From: a virus | IMG/VR virus record: IMGVR_UViG_3300049002_000003 | Span: 1-60,656 of that record | Strand: one strand, 5' to 3' | Length of the DNA: 60,656 nt | Shown here: one piece after another, positions 41,636-49,946 of the stretch | Layout of the letters: the number at the start of each line of letters is the position of its first letter | Numbering within the stretch: position 1 is the stretch's first letter | Position numbers and translations under genes: made by a program | The notes under the pieces: model-generated | Databases searched by the model: none | What the model saw: only the letters and a program-made list of their open reading frames with translations | What the model was told of the DNA's origin: nothing

Positions 41636-41826
41636 CTCTCCCGCCAAGACAACTGCCACGGGTACAGCGTCCCGACCAGAGTCCAGTGGTTCTCGGTCGG
41701 CCGGCTTTCGTCCCACTCCCACACGCTCCCGCAGTTGGCGCATTTGGCTGTGACCTCTGTGTTTGACGGGAACGTGTAGACCCGATTGTCGCACTCCGGA
41801 CAGTCAATGTTCAGCGGCCATGTCAT
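41590..41826 (-). CDS. zinc-ribbon protein
   Basis: The protein has 78 residues. The first half reads DCPECDNRVYTFPSN and VTAKCANCGSVWEWDE, two Cys-x2-Cys knuckles of a classic zinc ribbon. The second half is basic and less ordered. It overlaps the DUF4031 stop (ATGA). Confidence 0.7.
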   Translation of the reverse strand: MTWPLNIDCPECDNRVYTFPSNTEVTAKCANCGSVWEWDESRPTENHWTLVGTLYPWQLSWRERCLTRPSTGISTLVT

Positions 41827-42092
41827 TGCTCCCGCCCTTCATCGAACCATGGGCTGGTCGCGCCATACATGATCTCGACAGCGCCGAGCCGGATAGCCTG
41901 CTGTCGTTTGCCCTCCGTGACGTCGTAATGCCAGAGGCCGCGCGGCTTGTCTTGGAACCACTTGCGCTGGAGTTGGAGCCGCGCCGCGAATGCATGTAGC
42001 TCGGCCTTGGTGTCAGCAGTCAGGTGCGACCACTTCGCCGTGTATCGGCCGACTGTCGCTGCCATCTGCATATCGTCGACATAGACGGTCAT
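41823..42092 (-). CDS. DUF4031 domain protein
   Basis: The protein has 89 residues. MTVYVDDMQMAATVGRYTAK, HAFAARLQLQRKWFQDK and HYDVTEGKRQQAIRLGAVEI match the DUF4031 family nearly throughout, a small domain common in actinobacteria and their phages. The biochemical role is unknown. Stop/start overlaps on both sides place it in the same operon. Confidence 0.88.
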   Translation of the reverse strand: MTVYVDDMQMAATVGRYTAKWSHLTADTKAELHAFAARLQLQRKWFQDKPRGLWHYDVTEGKRQQAIRLGAVEIMYGATSPWFDEGREQ

Positions 42093-42280
42093 AGCACAGA
42101 GCCGCCGTCTAGTCGAACCGAGTTGACTTCTATCAACGACTTGTCTTCAAACTCGACTCGCACGCAGCCTTCCTCTTCTTCCGGGTAGAGCCACATGTAG
42201 CACTGACCCAGGTCAAGCCGAGCGAACCGAGGAACGTCACCGCTCTCAACTGTTGCGTGTTCGTACACGACTCGTGTCAC
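42089..42280 (-). CDS. small hypothetical protein
   Basis: The protein has 63 residues from a GTG overlapping the upstream stop. It is beta-rich and acidic (QCYMWLYPEEEEGCVRVEFE). No family is recognised. It is translationally coupled on both sides. Confidence 0.6.
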   Translation of the reverse strand: MTRVVYEHATVESGDVPRFARLDLGQCYMWLYPEEEEGCVRVEFEDKSLIEVNSVRLDGGSVL

Positions 42281-42495
42281 AGCGCATGATCCCCTCTCTT
42301 GACGATCTCGTCAGCGAACTTGACTCCGGCCTCGATGAATGGCACGAACGGCTGTGCGTATGGCTCCTGCCAATACGGCTCTAGCTCGCCCACTGCCTGG
42401 AGAAGTTTGACAGCCGATTGCGTCAGGGGATCGGCGCCGCCACGCAACAGCAAAATGGCTTCCTTGATCTTGGTGTGCCGGATGAATGTCGTCAT
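42277..42495 (-). CDS. small hypothetical protein after primase-helicase
   Basis: The protein has 72 residues: TTFIRHTKIKEAILLLRGGA and QSAVKLLQAVGELEPYWQEP, two helices with a hydrophobic face. Its ATG overlaps the primase-helicase stop. No family is recognised. A helicase partner is possible from coupling. Confidence 0.6.
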   Translation of the reverse strand: MTTFIRHTKIKEAILLLRGGADPLTQSAVKLLQAVGELEPYWQEPYAQPFVPFIEAGVKFADEIVKRGDHAL

Positions 42496-45368
42496 AGTCC
42501 TTGATCCTCCAGTTCCTTGAGTAGCTCGATTAGAGCCGGCTCGGCCACGATGTAACCCCGGTCGCCTGTCAACCGGCGAATCATCCTCCAGTCAATCAGC
42601 TGATGTACCAAAGTCCTGGGGTCGAGATCCTCACCTAGGCTGCCGAACTCCTCGAAGTCCCGTAGCCGGAACTTGTCTGTCCCCACCACGCGTAGCGCAT
42701 CTAGGACCCCACGACGGGACGCTAGCCAGCGCTTGACGCGCCGCTTGTTGGCCTGGGATTCTGCGCGGTGTGAGAGCGTGCGGCGGGAGTGCCTGGCATA
42801 GCCCATAACCTCCGTGCCATATACCGCATCTAGGAAGGCGACAGCAGATGAGACGTGCTCGGGCTGTACCAGGAGAAGGTTACCGGCGGTATTCGTTGAG
42901 AAGGTCCGAGCCGCGAACGCAACCGCCAGTCGGGCCAGCTTGAGCCGGATGTTCTCGACCTGAACTAGCGGTGGCGTCGAGACGTACCGCGCGCCGACGT
43001 CTTCTGCCGCGCGGATAATGCGGGATTCCGCGTCCCTAACCCAGCGCACTTGGTCTGGCCGACGACTCCAAGCCCACAGCACAAGCTGGGTGCATAGCTC
43101 GCTGCTGTACTTCGGCGTACCCAACTTCGCGCCGGAGTTGATGAGAGAGCTAGGCACATCCGAATTGGAGAGCGCTAGCGCGAAGTCGAACCGCGCAACG
43201 TCCTCAGGATTCTTGACGAGCCGCTGGATGGCGTCCATGCCATTCGTCTCGGCCATGCGCTTGCCGTCCGGGTCATTCGACAGCCAAAACAGCCGAGTGC
43301 GAGCGCTAGTCTGCTCCTGGACGATCTTCGTCAACTGCGCTATTCCAGAGGAACGAATAGAACTCATTTGCTCGATGATATCTTTGTCTTTGATACCACT
43401 CAGTTCGTCCAGCACTACTAGCCGACGGTCGTGCAATGGAATAGTGCCCCAGGTGATCATCCAGCCCCGTCCCTGCGGCATCTGCGTGGCTCCGCCGACA
43501 AGCCCTGCAAAAGTGGCCCCTTCGCACGACTTGATCAAGCCAGAGTTGTAATGCCGGGCTAGGGCTTCCGCTGCCTCGCTCTTCCCAGTCCGGGTATCTC
43601 CAATTGCTATCGCTTCCAGCCATCCCTTGACTACCCGCTTCCCGCCGAAGTCGTAGTACTGGACTGAATGCCATACCAAGTCGTATGCGACGTGTAGCAG
43701 GTCTCGGCCCTTGATGCCGGTGACGTTGTCCGCCATGTCGCGGGCTATCTCAATTGACTTAGCAAGTGACGTCTGGCCGCGCGCCCGTTGGAATACCGAG
43801 AGTGAGTCGCGGAGCTTCGGCGTCATCTTGAACTTGTCAATGTCGACGTCTACCGGCTCGACATGCCAACCGTGGAAGATGCCACGGCTGTCGCGTGGGT
43901 CGGCTAGCTGTCGGCCGACCAGCCGGACGGTTGAGTTGACTGGCGTGGAGTAAGTGCCGACCGAGAACACCTTGCGGTTCATCGGCTGCTGCGCCTCTTC
44001 GGTCCGATGCCCGACCGACTGAACCACGACTAGCTCTTCAAGCGACCATTCACCAATAATGTCGAAGGTGATGTGATCGTCACAGAGCGCTCCGGCTAGG
44101 TCGACCAGCACCCGTTTCTTGTACTGGTCGTTGGCGCCGACAAACCGGAGTAGCTGTGAGTCGTCTTGGGCGGGAGTCAACTCGCGCTTGCCCTCGTATC
44201 GGAACATCGGGCATACCTTGCAGCGCTCACCCTTCTTCCGGTCGCATTCGGCTATCGCGAGCTTCGGCGCGAGATAGGGAGGCGATTGCTTGCCTGCGAT
44301 AGCCACGACTAGCTCTAGCGGCTCGCCATTGCTGTCTGGGTTCTGCGACTCGACTAGCGAGACCGGTTTGCCCTTGGTCGGGACGTCATGCGTCTGCTCC
44401 TTGACAGAGAACGGCTCGGCTTCCTCGCAAAGCTCGCGTAGATGCCCCGACGTCTTCTTGAGCGAGACGTACCAATCTGTCAAGTCGCCGGACTTGATGC
44501 CAGTCTTGAGGTGAACGATGTAGACAGCTGCGGCGAAATCCTCCAGGATGCGCGCGGTCCGAATGGCGCCGGTCGTGCCGGCCGCATCGTCATCTGGGAT
44601 GATGTAGACGTTCTTGCCGGCGAACTCGGCCGCCCATTCGCCTTGGAAGCCGCCAACTCCAGCGGTATGCGTGACGGTCGGAATCCCGTTCTGCGAGTTG
44701 ATTATGCAGTCCGGCTCGCCTTCACAAAGAATGATGTCTTCTGCTGTGTCGAGCGCTGCCGCGTTGAACAGCGTCGTCTCATACTTGTCGTCGCCACCAT
44801 CGTCCGGCGTCCAGAAGATCATCTTCGGCACGGGACGCTTTGCGGTCGGCCGGTAGAGCTTCACTGCCAAGAGCGTGGATCCATCGCGACCAAACACTGG
44901 AATGGTGTAGCGCTTCGCGGTTGAGGAGAGGCCGATCTGGAACCGCTTGATGGTCTCCAGCGTCCAGCCTCTCCGATCCCGCAGAACTCGCATGGAGTTA
45001 GGCGACGCCAATAGAGTCGCATGCCAATTGGCGAGATTCTGCGGAGTAGGAAGCCGGGCGGCAGGGGCAACTCGCTTGCGCGACTTCATGTCGATCACGG
45101 CCGCGCCTGCCTCTTCTTGGCCAGGGCCATTCTTGATCAAGTGCCGAATGAGAGCCGGTATCTTGCCGCCGCGCTCACACTTGAAGCAATTCCAAACGCC
45201 CGACCGAAAGTTGAATGACGCGCTCGGACTGTTCGATGAGCCTGGGTTCTCGCAATGCGGGCAGTATGCGCGCCATTCGCCGGACCTGCTTGGGCTACCG
45301 GTGAGGAATGGGCCGATGAGCCGTCGCTCGTCTTCGTCCAGGTATGCCTGGCCGTTACGAGTTGCCAC
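42492..45368 (-). CDS. primase-helicase: CHC2 zinc finger, TOPRIM and MCM-like AAA+
   Basis: The protein has 958 residues from the GTG at 45368, with GGAG nine bases upstream. The zinc site is CPHC (36-39) and CFKC (61-64), the CHC2 primase type. TOPRIM has CEGEPD (215-220) and PDDDAAG (258-264). A third Cys cluster is at 375-386. The AAA+ part has GDTRTGKS (590-597), VVLDE (651-655), SNDPDG (697-702) and VARFD (724-728). The WITWG..P.LHDRRLVVLDELSGI layout and the RFD finger resemble MCM helicases more than DnaB. It should prime and unwind in one chain. The MCM assignment is by motif only. Confidence 0.88.
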   Translation of the reverse strand: MATRNGQAYLDEDERRLIGPFLTGSPSRSGEWRAYCPHCENPGSSNSPSASFNFRSGVWNCFKCERGGKIPALIRHLIKNGPGQEEAGAAVIDMKSRKRVAPAARLPTPQNLANWHATLLASPNSMRVLRDRRGWTLETIKRFQIGLSSTAKRYTIPVFGRDGSTLLAVKLYRPTAKRPVPKMIFWTPDDGGDDKYETTLFNAAALDTAEDIILCEGEPDCIINSQNGIPTVTHTAGVGGFQGEWAAEFAGKNVYIIPDDDAAGTTGAIRTARILEDFAAAVYIVHLKTGIKSGDLTDWYVSLKKTSGHLRELCEEAEPFSVKEQTHDVPTKGKPVSLVESQNPDSNGEPLELVVAIAGKQSPPYLAPKLAIAECDRKKGERCKVCPMFRYEGKRELTPAQDDSQLLRFVGANDQYKKRVLVDLAGALCDDHITFDIIGEWSLEELVVVQSVGHRTEEAQQPMNRKVFSVGTYSTPVNSTVRLVGRQLADPRDSRGIFHGWHVEPVDVDIDKFKMTPKLRDSLSVFQRARGQTSLAKSIEIARDMADNVTGIKGRDLLHVAYDLVWHSVQYYDFGGKRVVKGWLEAIAIGDTRTGKSEAAEALARHYNSGLIKSCEGATFAGLVGGATQMPQGRGWMITWGTIPLHDRRLVVLDELSGIKDKDIIEQMSSIRSSGIAQLTKIVQEQTSARTRLFWLSNDPDGKRMAETNGMDAIQRLVKNPEDVARFDFALALSNSDVPSSLINSGAKLGTPKYSSELCTQLVLWAWSRRPDQVRWVRDAESRIIRAAEDVGARYVSTPPLVQVENIRLKLARLAVAFAARTFSTNTAGNLLLVQPEHVSSAVAFLDAVYGTEVMGYARHSRRTLSHRAESQANKRRVKRWLASRRGVLDALRVVGTDKFRLRDFEEFGSLGEDLDPRTLVHQLIDWRMIRRLTGDRGYIVAEPALIELLKELEDQGL

Positions 45369-45636
45369 GGACCCACTCCACGAGCACATTCTGGAAGCTC
45401 ATAGCTCGGCCTTTCCCATATCTGAATCCGGTGCAAGGCTCCGCATCTTCGCGCAGGCACTTGACCGAGCCAGTAGTGAAGTTGAATAGCGCACTTGCTG
45501 TTCCAGTTGCCTCCTTGTCATGCAGGGGACAGCGGCCAATCCACCATCCTGCATCGTCATAGCCGCAGTCCTCTATCACGTACTTCCACCAAAGCTCCGC
45601 TTGCTGCTCTGACGGATAGGGCCATTCAGTCTGCAT
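45355..45636 (-). CDS. primase-type zinc-finger protein
   Basis: The protein has 93 residues behind GAGGGAGCC. The core GRCPLHDKEATGTASALFNF, then TTGSVKCLREDAEPC, has the same Cys-Pro-x-His ... FNFxxGxxxC arrangement as the CHC2 fingers of bacterial primases. It lies directly before the primase-helicase, whose own finger reads CPHC...FNFRSGVWNC. It looks like a duplicated, free zinc-binding domain, possibly binding templates. It overlaps the primase by 14 bases. Confidence 0.8.
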   Translation of the reverse strand: MQTEWPYPSEQQAELWWKYVIEDCGYDDAGWWIGRCPLHDKEATGTASALFNFTTGSVKCLREDAEPCTGFRYGKGRAMSFQNVLVEWVRGNS

Positions 45637-45752
45637 TAGTGGCTCCCTCGACCGAGGAAGGACGACTTTACCGAGCTATTCAACTTGCAATTCCTCGCGC
45701 GTACGGGCGAAGCTCCCAAACTCTCGCGCGCTCCCGCGAATGAATTGATGTC

Positions 45753-45768
45753 TCCTACGCGCGTAGGA
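45753..45768. promoter_or_regulatory. palindrome, copy 2
   Basis: TCCTACGCGCGTAGGA is a 16-bp perfect palindrome identical to the core at 26318-26333. The flank CGCGCGCTCCCGCGA at 45726-45740 also matches the left flank of copy 1. Confidence 0.7.
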
Positions 45769-45919
45769 AGCCTGGGGGTCGCGCCCGTACACGAGACCAT
45801 GACGCGGCGCGGCGAGCGCGCCCGTACGCGAGAGCCTTGCAACATTCTCGCCTTCCGGTCGTCCGAGACCTAGCCGGTAGCAGTGTCGCTATGCGGCCTA
45901 GATTGGCCGTAGAGACACT

Positions 45920-45960
45920 GCGGCGCCCGGATCGGTACGGATCGACCTTCCGGGCGCCGC
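45920..45960 (-). terminator. hairpin after the acidic SAP-like protein gene
   Basis: A perfect 12-bp G+C stem (GCGGCGCCCGGA with its complement) has a 17-nt loop, just past the stop at 45987. It probably ends the upstream operon before the primase promoter region. Confidence 0.65.
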
Positions 45961-45986
45961 AGCGCTACAGGGACGCTCTCAGCGTG

Positions 45987-46913
45987 TCAGCGCCGAGCCG
46001 GCCGAGCCGCCTTCTTCGCAGGCGCCTTGCGAGCGCGCGTCGGGGGTGGCGTCGGCTCGTCTTCCTCGTCATCGTCGTCTTCGTCTTCGTCTTCGTCTTC
46101 GTCTTCGTCGTCCGGCTCCTCATCGTCCTCAGGCCGGTAGTAGGCATCGAGAGCGGCCACCAGGTCCGCCTTCTTCATGCCCTTCGCGTAGACGTCAACC
46201 TCAGGGTCCTTCGCCAGATCCCGGAGTTCCTTGACCTCCATCTCGTTGAGTTCTTCCAGGGACGGCGCACCTTCGTCGCCTTCGTCTTCGTCGTCCGACT
46301 CGTCATCGTCCTCATCGTCCGAGTCGTCTTCGTCGTCGGCCGCGAATGGGTCCTCAGGGTCTTCCACGGCGGCCGAGTCGTCTTCGTCTTCGTCATACTC
46401 CTCTTCGTCATCCGACAGCGTGGCCGGATCGATGCCGGGGAATGCCGGCGCGAAGTCGTCCGCGACCAGTTCCCACTCGCCGTCCGGATCATCGTTCTGC
46501 CGGCGCCGCTTGGCCATGATCGTCATGAGCGGCTCGTTGGCGATCTTGACGCCAGCGAGGGACACGACGTTGGTCGGCTTGTCGGTCGACTCGGTCACGG
46601 CGCCCATCTTGAGGAACTTCTCCCACGGGATGCCGAGACCCTTCTCCACGAAGTTGCGGACGAACCGCGCTCCGGCCTCCGTCAGGTTCCGGTTGAACCA
46701 GAAGGCGTATCCGTTGAACTTCTTCTTCGCGTTGCGCGTCTCGCGGATCTCCACGAGCGCATTCCACATGTCGTCGCCGGACTTGTTGACCTTCAGGCCC
46801 ATCCGCTTCAGGGCCACGACGTACATGCCCTTGGGCGGGCATGCACCATCATAGAAGGAGCCGCCTTCCAGTTCCTCCGTGTCACCGGAAAGTGCCCACT
46901 TCACTTTTGGCAT
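45987..46913 (-). CDS. acidic recombination/replication protein with SAP-like motif
   Basis: The protein has 308 residues. Residues 1-145 are a folded domain (ALSGDTEELEGGSFYDGACP, FWFNRNLTEAGARFVRNFVE), likely the single-strand-binding or recombination partner seen beside phage Sak4 genes. Residues about 165-215 are Asp/Glu-rich. A SAP/Rho-N-like helix pair (LEELNEMEVKELRDLAKDPE, GMKKADLVAALDAYY) is at about 217-257. A pure DED run follows, then a basic tail (TRARKAPAKKAARPARR). It is coupled to the Sak4-like gene by a TAATG overlap. The ssDNA role is inferred from context. Confidence 0.75.
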   Translation of the reverse strand: MPKVKWALSGDTEELEGGSFYDGACPPKGMYVVALKRMGLKVNKSGDDMWNALVEIRETRNAKKKFNGYAFWFNRNLTEAGARFVRNFVEKGLGIPWEKFLKMGAVTESTDKPTNVVSLAGVKIANEPLMTIMAKRRRQNDDPDGEWELVADDFAPAFPGIDPATLSDDEEEYDEDEDDSAAVEDPEDPFAADDEDDSDDEDDDESDDEDEGDEGAPSLEELNEMEVKELRDLAKDPEVDVYAKGMKKADLVAALDAYYRPEDDEEPDDEDEDEDEDEDDDDEEDEPTPPPTRARKAPAKKAARPARR

Positions 46914-47839
46914 TACTTTGCTCCCTCTGTCGGCTTACGCGCCGGACGGCGCGCTGTCCTTGCTGGTGCCTTTGCGGGCACAGCCTTGCGTACAGGCCTG
47001 GCCTCCGTGGGGTCCAACTCCACGTTGTCATCGAACTCCTCAACGCGCTTCTGCGCGCGCTGTCGTACCGCGTCAGGCGCCTTTGCGATCAGCGCCGTCA
47101 GCTGGCCTATGGTCACCTTGTCGATCGTCCCATCGCGCACTGTGACTTCCGGCGGAAGGACGCCGAACCTATCGCGAGCGATGTAAGGCGGCCGCTTGTC
47201 AAAGAGCATCTTCCGAACTGATCTGACCCCCTTCGGACCCTTCGCCCGCAGAACACGCATGTACCCGATAACATGCATTTGGGCTACGAGCCATGCTGCC
47301 ATTTCGTAGCCCTGTTTCCCGCCAGGTAGCAGCGGCCAGACCTGAGGGTTGCCCTCCGCGTCTTCGCGCTCGAAGGACTGCGCGGTCCAGATCATGTTGA
47401 CGGGTAGCTCGTTGAAGTCCATGACGAACCGCTTGAGCTGGTTCTGCCACATTTGGTGGTCCTGAATTTCAGGGATGTAGGTATTGCGGCGCTTGCCTGG
47501 GTTGCGCTTGTACTCCATTTCCAAGATATGCCGCATGAGTCGGGTCTGCGCCATTGTGACAGTGTCGACCACGACCCAATCGAAGGCACTGGGATTCTTC
47601 CAGATGAATTTGAATGCCTCCTCGAAGTCCGGCCACTTGTGGATGGGCCAGACTTTCGTGCCCTTCGGCGCCGACTGTCGGGCCGAGATAGTGCCCTGGT
47701 TGTCGACACCCAGGATGAGTGTTCGCGGCTGCGTACAGCACCACGGCGTCTTACCGGAGCCGGTATCGCCGTGCACCAGCCAGTTCTGTGACTCGGTGAA
47801 GTCCTCAATATCGAGGATGGCGCGCGGGTACGTGACCAC
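46913..47839 (-). CDS. Sak4-like RecA-fold ATPase
   Basis: The protein has 308 residues from a GTG whose G overlaps the upstream stop (TAGTG). Walker A is HGDTGSGKT (23-31), Walker B is FDWVVVDT (near 85-92), and TWTAQSFERED-like sensor features follow. Sak4 proteins are short RecA relatives that anneal or pair single strands with a phage SSB. The C-terminal 40 residues are an Ala/Lys/Pro/Arg tail. The next gene likely supplies the SSB partner. Confidence 0.82.
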   Translation of the reverse strand: MVTYPRAILDIEDFTESQNWLVHGDTGSGKTPWCCTQPRTLILGVDNQGTISARQSAPKGTKVWPIHKWPDFEEAFKFIWKNPSAFDWVVVDTVTMAQTRLMRHILEMEYKRNPGKRRNTYIPEIQDHQMWQNQLKRFVMDFNELPVNMIWTAQSFEREDAEGNPQVWPLLPGGKQGYEMAAWLVAQMHVIGYMRVLRAKGPKGVRSVRKMLFDKRPPYIARDRFGVLPPEVTVRDGTIDKVTIGQLTALIAKAPDAVRQRAQKRVEEFDDNVELDPTEARPVRKAVPAKAPARTARRPARKPTEGAK

Positions 47840-48063
47840 TAGTGCTGCACCAACTCGGTGACGAGAACGTGATGGACCTGACTTGCCGGGAAGACCCAAT
47901 GCCGGTTGGCGCCGTTATAGCCGTCCTTGACCTGCGAGTAGATACCAATCCAGTCGCCTTCGAGCACATGCCCGATGACGGTCGAATGCGTCGGCTCGAA
48001 TGTGAAGTCTGGCTCATCCTTCATGCGCGGGTTGAGCCAGACCTCGATCATGCTTACTGACAT
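47839..48063 (-). CDS. small hypothetical protein
   Basis: The protein has 74 residues. The beta pattern MIEVWLNPRMKDEPDFTFEP, WIGIYSQVKDGYNGANRHWV and FPASQVHHVLVTELVQ suggests a small barrel. AAGGAG lies before the ATG, within the upstream stop region. Coupled to the Sak4-like gene. Confidence 0.62.
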   Translation of the reverse strand: MSVSMIEVWLNPRMKDEPDFTFEPTHSTVIGHVLEGDWIGIYSQVKDGYNGANRHWVFPASQVHHVLVTELVQH

Positions 48064-48065
48064 TG

Positions 48066-48323
48066 CTACTCCTTCGGAGCCGGCGCGTCTGGGACCTTGC
48101 CGCCACGGTAGTGCGTGTCCGCGTAGCGCTCCATCTCATCGGCGTGATCGAGTGCCTGGTCAACGGTGGCCTTCTCACCGCCGCATCGACGCAGCTCATC
48201 GGCCCACGCACGGACTGCGGACGGCGCTGTTGCGTCCTTTGCGCGAAGTAGGAAGACCGGCTCATCGTCCGGGATGTCCGGCATGGTAATGAAGCCGTAG
48301 TCGCTCCGGCCAGTGTTCGGCAT
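48066..48323 (-). CDS. small hypothetical protein
   Basis: The protein has 85 residues with GAGGAG before the ATG. An N-terminal strand region (DEPVFLLRAKDATAPSAVRA) leads to helices (WADELRRCGGEKATVDQALD, HADEMERYADTHYRGG). This helix pattern occurs in several actinophage proteins of unknown role. Confidence 0.62.
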   Translation of the reverse strand: MPNTGRSDYGFITMPDIPDDEPVFLLRAKDATAPSAVRAWADELRRCGGEKATVDQALDHADEMERYADTHYRGGKVPDAPAPKE

Positions 48324-48326
48324 GTG

Positions 48327-49337
48327 TCACTCCTCTGTGGATGGACGGTAGTTCGCGTGCGGGTCGACACGAATGAACTGTGCTTCACGGAACTCGCGCC
48401 ATTCGGCGCCTTGCTCATGCAACGTACACATGGTGTAGAACTCACAATCCCAGTAACAGTCCATGGTGTTGTTCTTGATAATCGGGAGGTTACCTGCGCG
48501 GAATTGCTCCATGATAATCATCTCATTAGCAATCCGACGCACCTGGTTCGCGCGCTCAGCGCGTGTCCGCTCCACGAAGTGTCGGGCGAACAGCGGTGCA
48601 GGCTGTTGCTTCGAGATGGAGCCATTCTTGTTGAGGTAGAGCCCTTCGGCGTTCCGCTCCCGGTCAGTGTCCGGCAACGCCTTCCGGAGGAAGTTGTACG
48701 TGATGCCGGCGATGCGTTCGCGCGGCCCAAGCACACCCTTGTCCTGAAGCACAGCAGTCGCGAACGCCCAGTATGCACCAGCCTGGTCATCATTGTTCAG
48801 GTGGTTGGTCCGGATCTGAGCCGCTGTCTTGTGCTCCATGAGCTTGATAAGGCCGTCAGACCGGTCTCGGTACACACCATCGAACGTTGAGGCGAACCGG
48901 CCGAGCGTGTCTCTGCGGGAGCGCGAGCGCGGGTCGGGAATCTCAATCTGGAACTGCTCTTCGGTATAGATGACGTCCCAGTTCCTGTCGCGCCCGTACT
49001 TCTCGCGGTACCCCGTCAACATGGCTTCGCCTAGCTCCAAAGCCGACGTCCACTTGGCCGCCATAAGCGAGTCGCCTTCGGCTTTGAGACGAATTGCCTG
49101 CGACAGCGAGTCGTCCGCGCAGTACTCGCGGAACTTGTCGATGAAGTCGCGTCGGCGCCGCTGCCCTGGCCCATACCGCCGAGCGAGCGCGATGTGAATC
49201 CCAATACCTAGCCAGAGCTTTAGGTCCATGTCGATTGGCTTGAGTCCGTCGACGTAGGCCCATTGCCAACGTTGCGGACAGCGCTTGAATGATCTGCGAC
49301 CCGTGGACGTCAGTAGAACTGTTGCATCCTCTGTCAT
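48327..49337 (-). CDS. Cas4/RecB-like PD-(D/E)XK exonuclease
   Basis: The protein has 336 residues from ATG 49337 behind GAGAGGGAG. Catalytic residues are Asp153 (FDGVYRD) and Glu168-x-Lys170 (LMEHKTA). Cys20 (RCPQRW) plus Cys294, Cys298 and Cys304 (CYWDCEFYTMC) make the four-cysteine 4Fe-4S frame of AddB/Cas4 nucleases. It should make single-stranded ends for the Sak4-type recombination genes just downstream. The longer upstream frame lies in an inverted repeat and is rejected. Confidence 0.87.
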   Translation of the reverse strand: MTEDATVLLTSTGRRSFKRCPQRWQWAYVDGLKPIDMDLKLWLGIGIHIALARRYGPGQRRRRDFIDKFREYCADDSLSQAIRLKAEGDSLMAAKWTSALELGEAMLTGYREKYGRDRNWDVIYTEEQFQIEIPDPRSRSRRDTLGRFASTFDGVYRDRSDGLIKLMEHKTAAQIRTNHLNNDDQAGAYWAFATAVLQDKGVLGPRERIAGITYNFLRKALPDTDRERNAEGLYLNKNGSISKQQPAPLFARHFVERTRAERANQVRRIANEMIIMEQFRAGNLPIIKNNTMDCYWDCEFYTMCTLHEQGAEWREFREAQFIRVDPHANYRPSTEE

Positions 49338-49356
49338 GGCTCCCTCTCGGCGCTCT

Positions 49357-49455
49357 CGCTCAAAGGGCCAGACCTGTACCCACCGACGTGACGAAGGAAG
49401 GAGCCACCCAAACTTCGCGACTAGCAGCTGGTATACAGGTCTGGCCTTTTGAGCG
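49357..49455. repeat. 22-bp inverted repeat flanking 55 bp
   Basis: The arms at 49357-49378 and 49434-49455 are complementary over 22 bases with one mismatch (CGCTCAAAGGGCCAGACCTG region). The 55-bp spacer holds no gene. It lies just upstream of the exonuclease start. It could be a large hairpin in the leader, or two operator sites in opposite orientation. Confidence 0.75.
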
Positions 49456-49503
49456 GACGTGCGATCGTCTTCCCCCACCGACCGCACGCCCGCCGCTGTT
49501 GGG

Positions 49504-49896
49504 CTAGAAGGCCGCCTTGCCGCGCGTCGCCTTCGTGGCCGGTCGCGCCGCGCGCTTGGCCGGCGCCTTCGCCGGAGCCGGCTCGGCTTCGTCCGACTCG
49601 TCTTCGTCGTCCGCGTCGTCGGCTTCGGTCGCCTTGCTGGCCTTCGCCTTGCTGGCCTTGGTCGCCTTCGTCGCCTTGGCCTTCGTCGCCTTGGCCGGCG
49701 CCTTCTTCTCGGCGTTCGCGGCGATGCGCGCGGCGTTGGCCTCCTGGTTCATGTCGCTGGACTGGAAGTCGTGGTACCGCTGGACGGCGATCTGGAGGTG
49801 GTCGGCCGGGATCTCATACTCGTGCTCCTGCAGCAGCCACTCCGCGTACAACTCGTAGCGCGGGCTGGCCTCCAGAAGCGGCACTCGCTTGGGCAT
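49504..49896 (-). CDS. small protein with histone H1-like basic tail
   Basis: The protein has 130 residues. Residues 1-60 are a compact domain (EASPRYELYAEWLLQEHEYE, HLQIAVQRYHDFQSSD). The rest is Ala/Lys with short acidic breaks (KKAPAKATKAKATKATKASK), like a histone H1 or mycobacterial HupB tail. It probably binds DNA non-specifically. The tail repeats motifs seen in other proteins of this phage. Confidence 0.75.
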   Translation of the reverse strand: MPKRVPLLEASPRYELYAEWLLQEHEYEIPADHLQIAVQRYHDFQSSDMNQEANAARIAANAEKKAPAKATKAKATKATKASKAKASKATEADDADDEDESDEAEPAPAKAPAKRAARPATKATRGKAAF

Positions 49897-49946
49897 TTCT
49901 TTCTCTCCCTCTGTGTCAGTAGAGCGTCAGACCGCGACTCTACTGG

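Larger units (their letters stand above)
45637..45986. other. 350-bp control region before the primase operon
   Basis: No gene is seen. It holds the second palindrome (45753-45768), CGCG-rich sequence similar to that at 26165-26400, a CGCTATGCGGCCTAG copy at 45887-45901, and a 12-bp hairpin at 45920-45960. The likely promoter for the leftward primase-to-resolvase operon lies here; its boxes cannot be fixed from sequence alone. Confidence 0.7.

Noticed and set aside
45690-45840. CRISPR-like array from repeated CGCG and CTCGCGTACG motifs
   Set aside because: Repeats are too short and unevenly spaced, without unique spacers or cas genes; the Cas4-like nuclease belongs to the recombination group.
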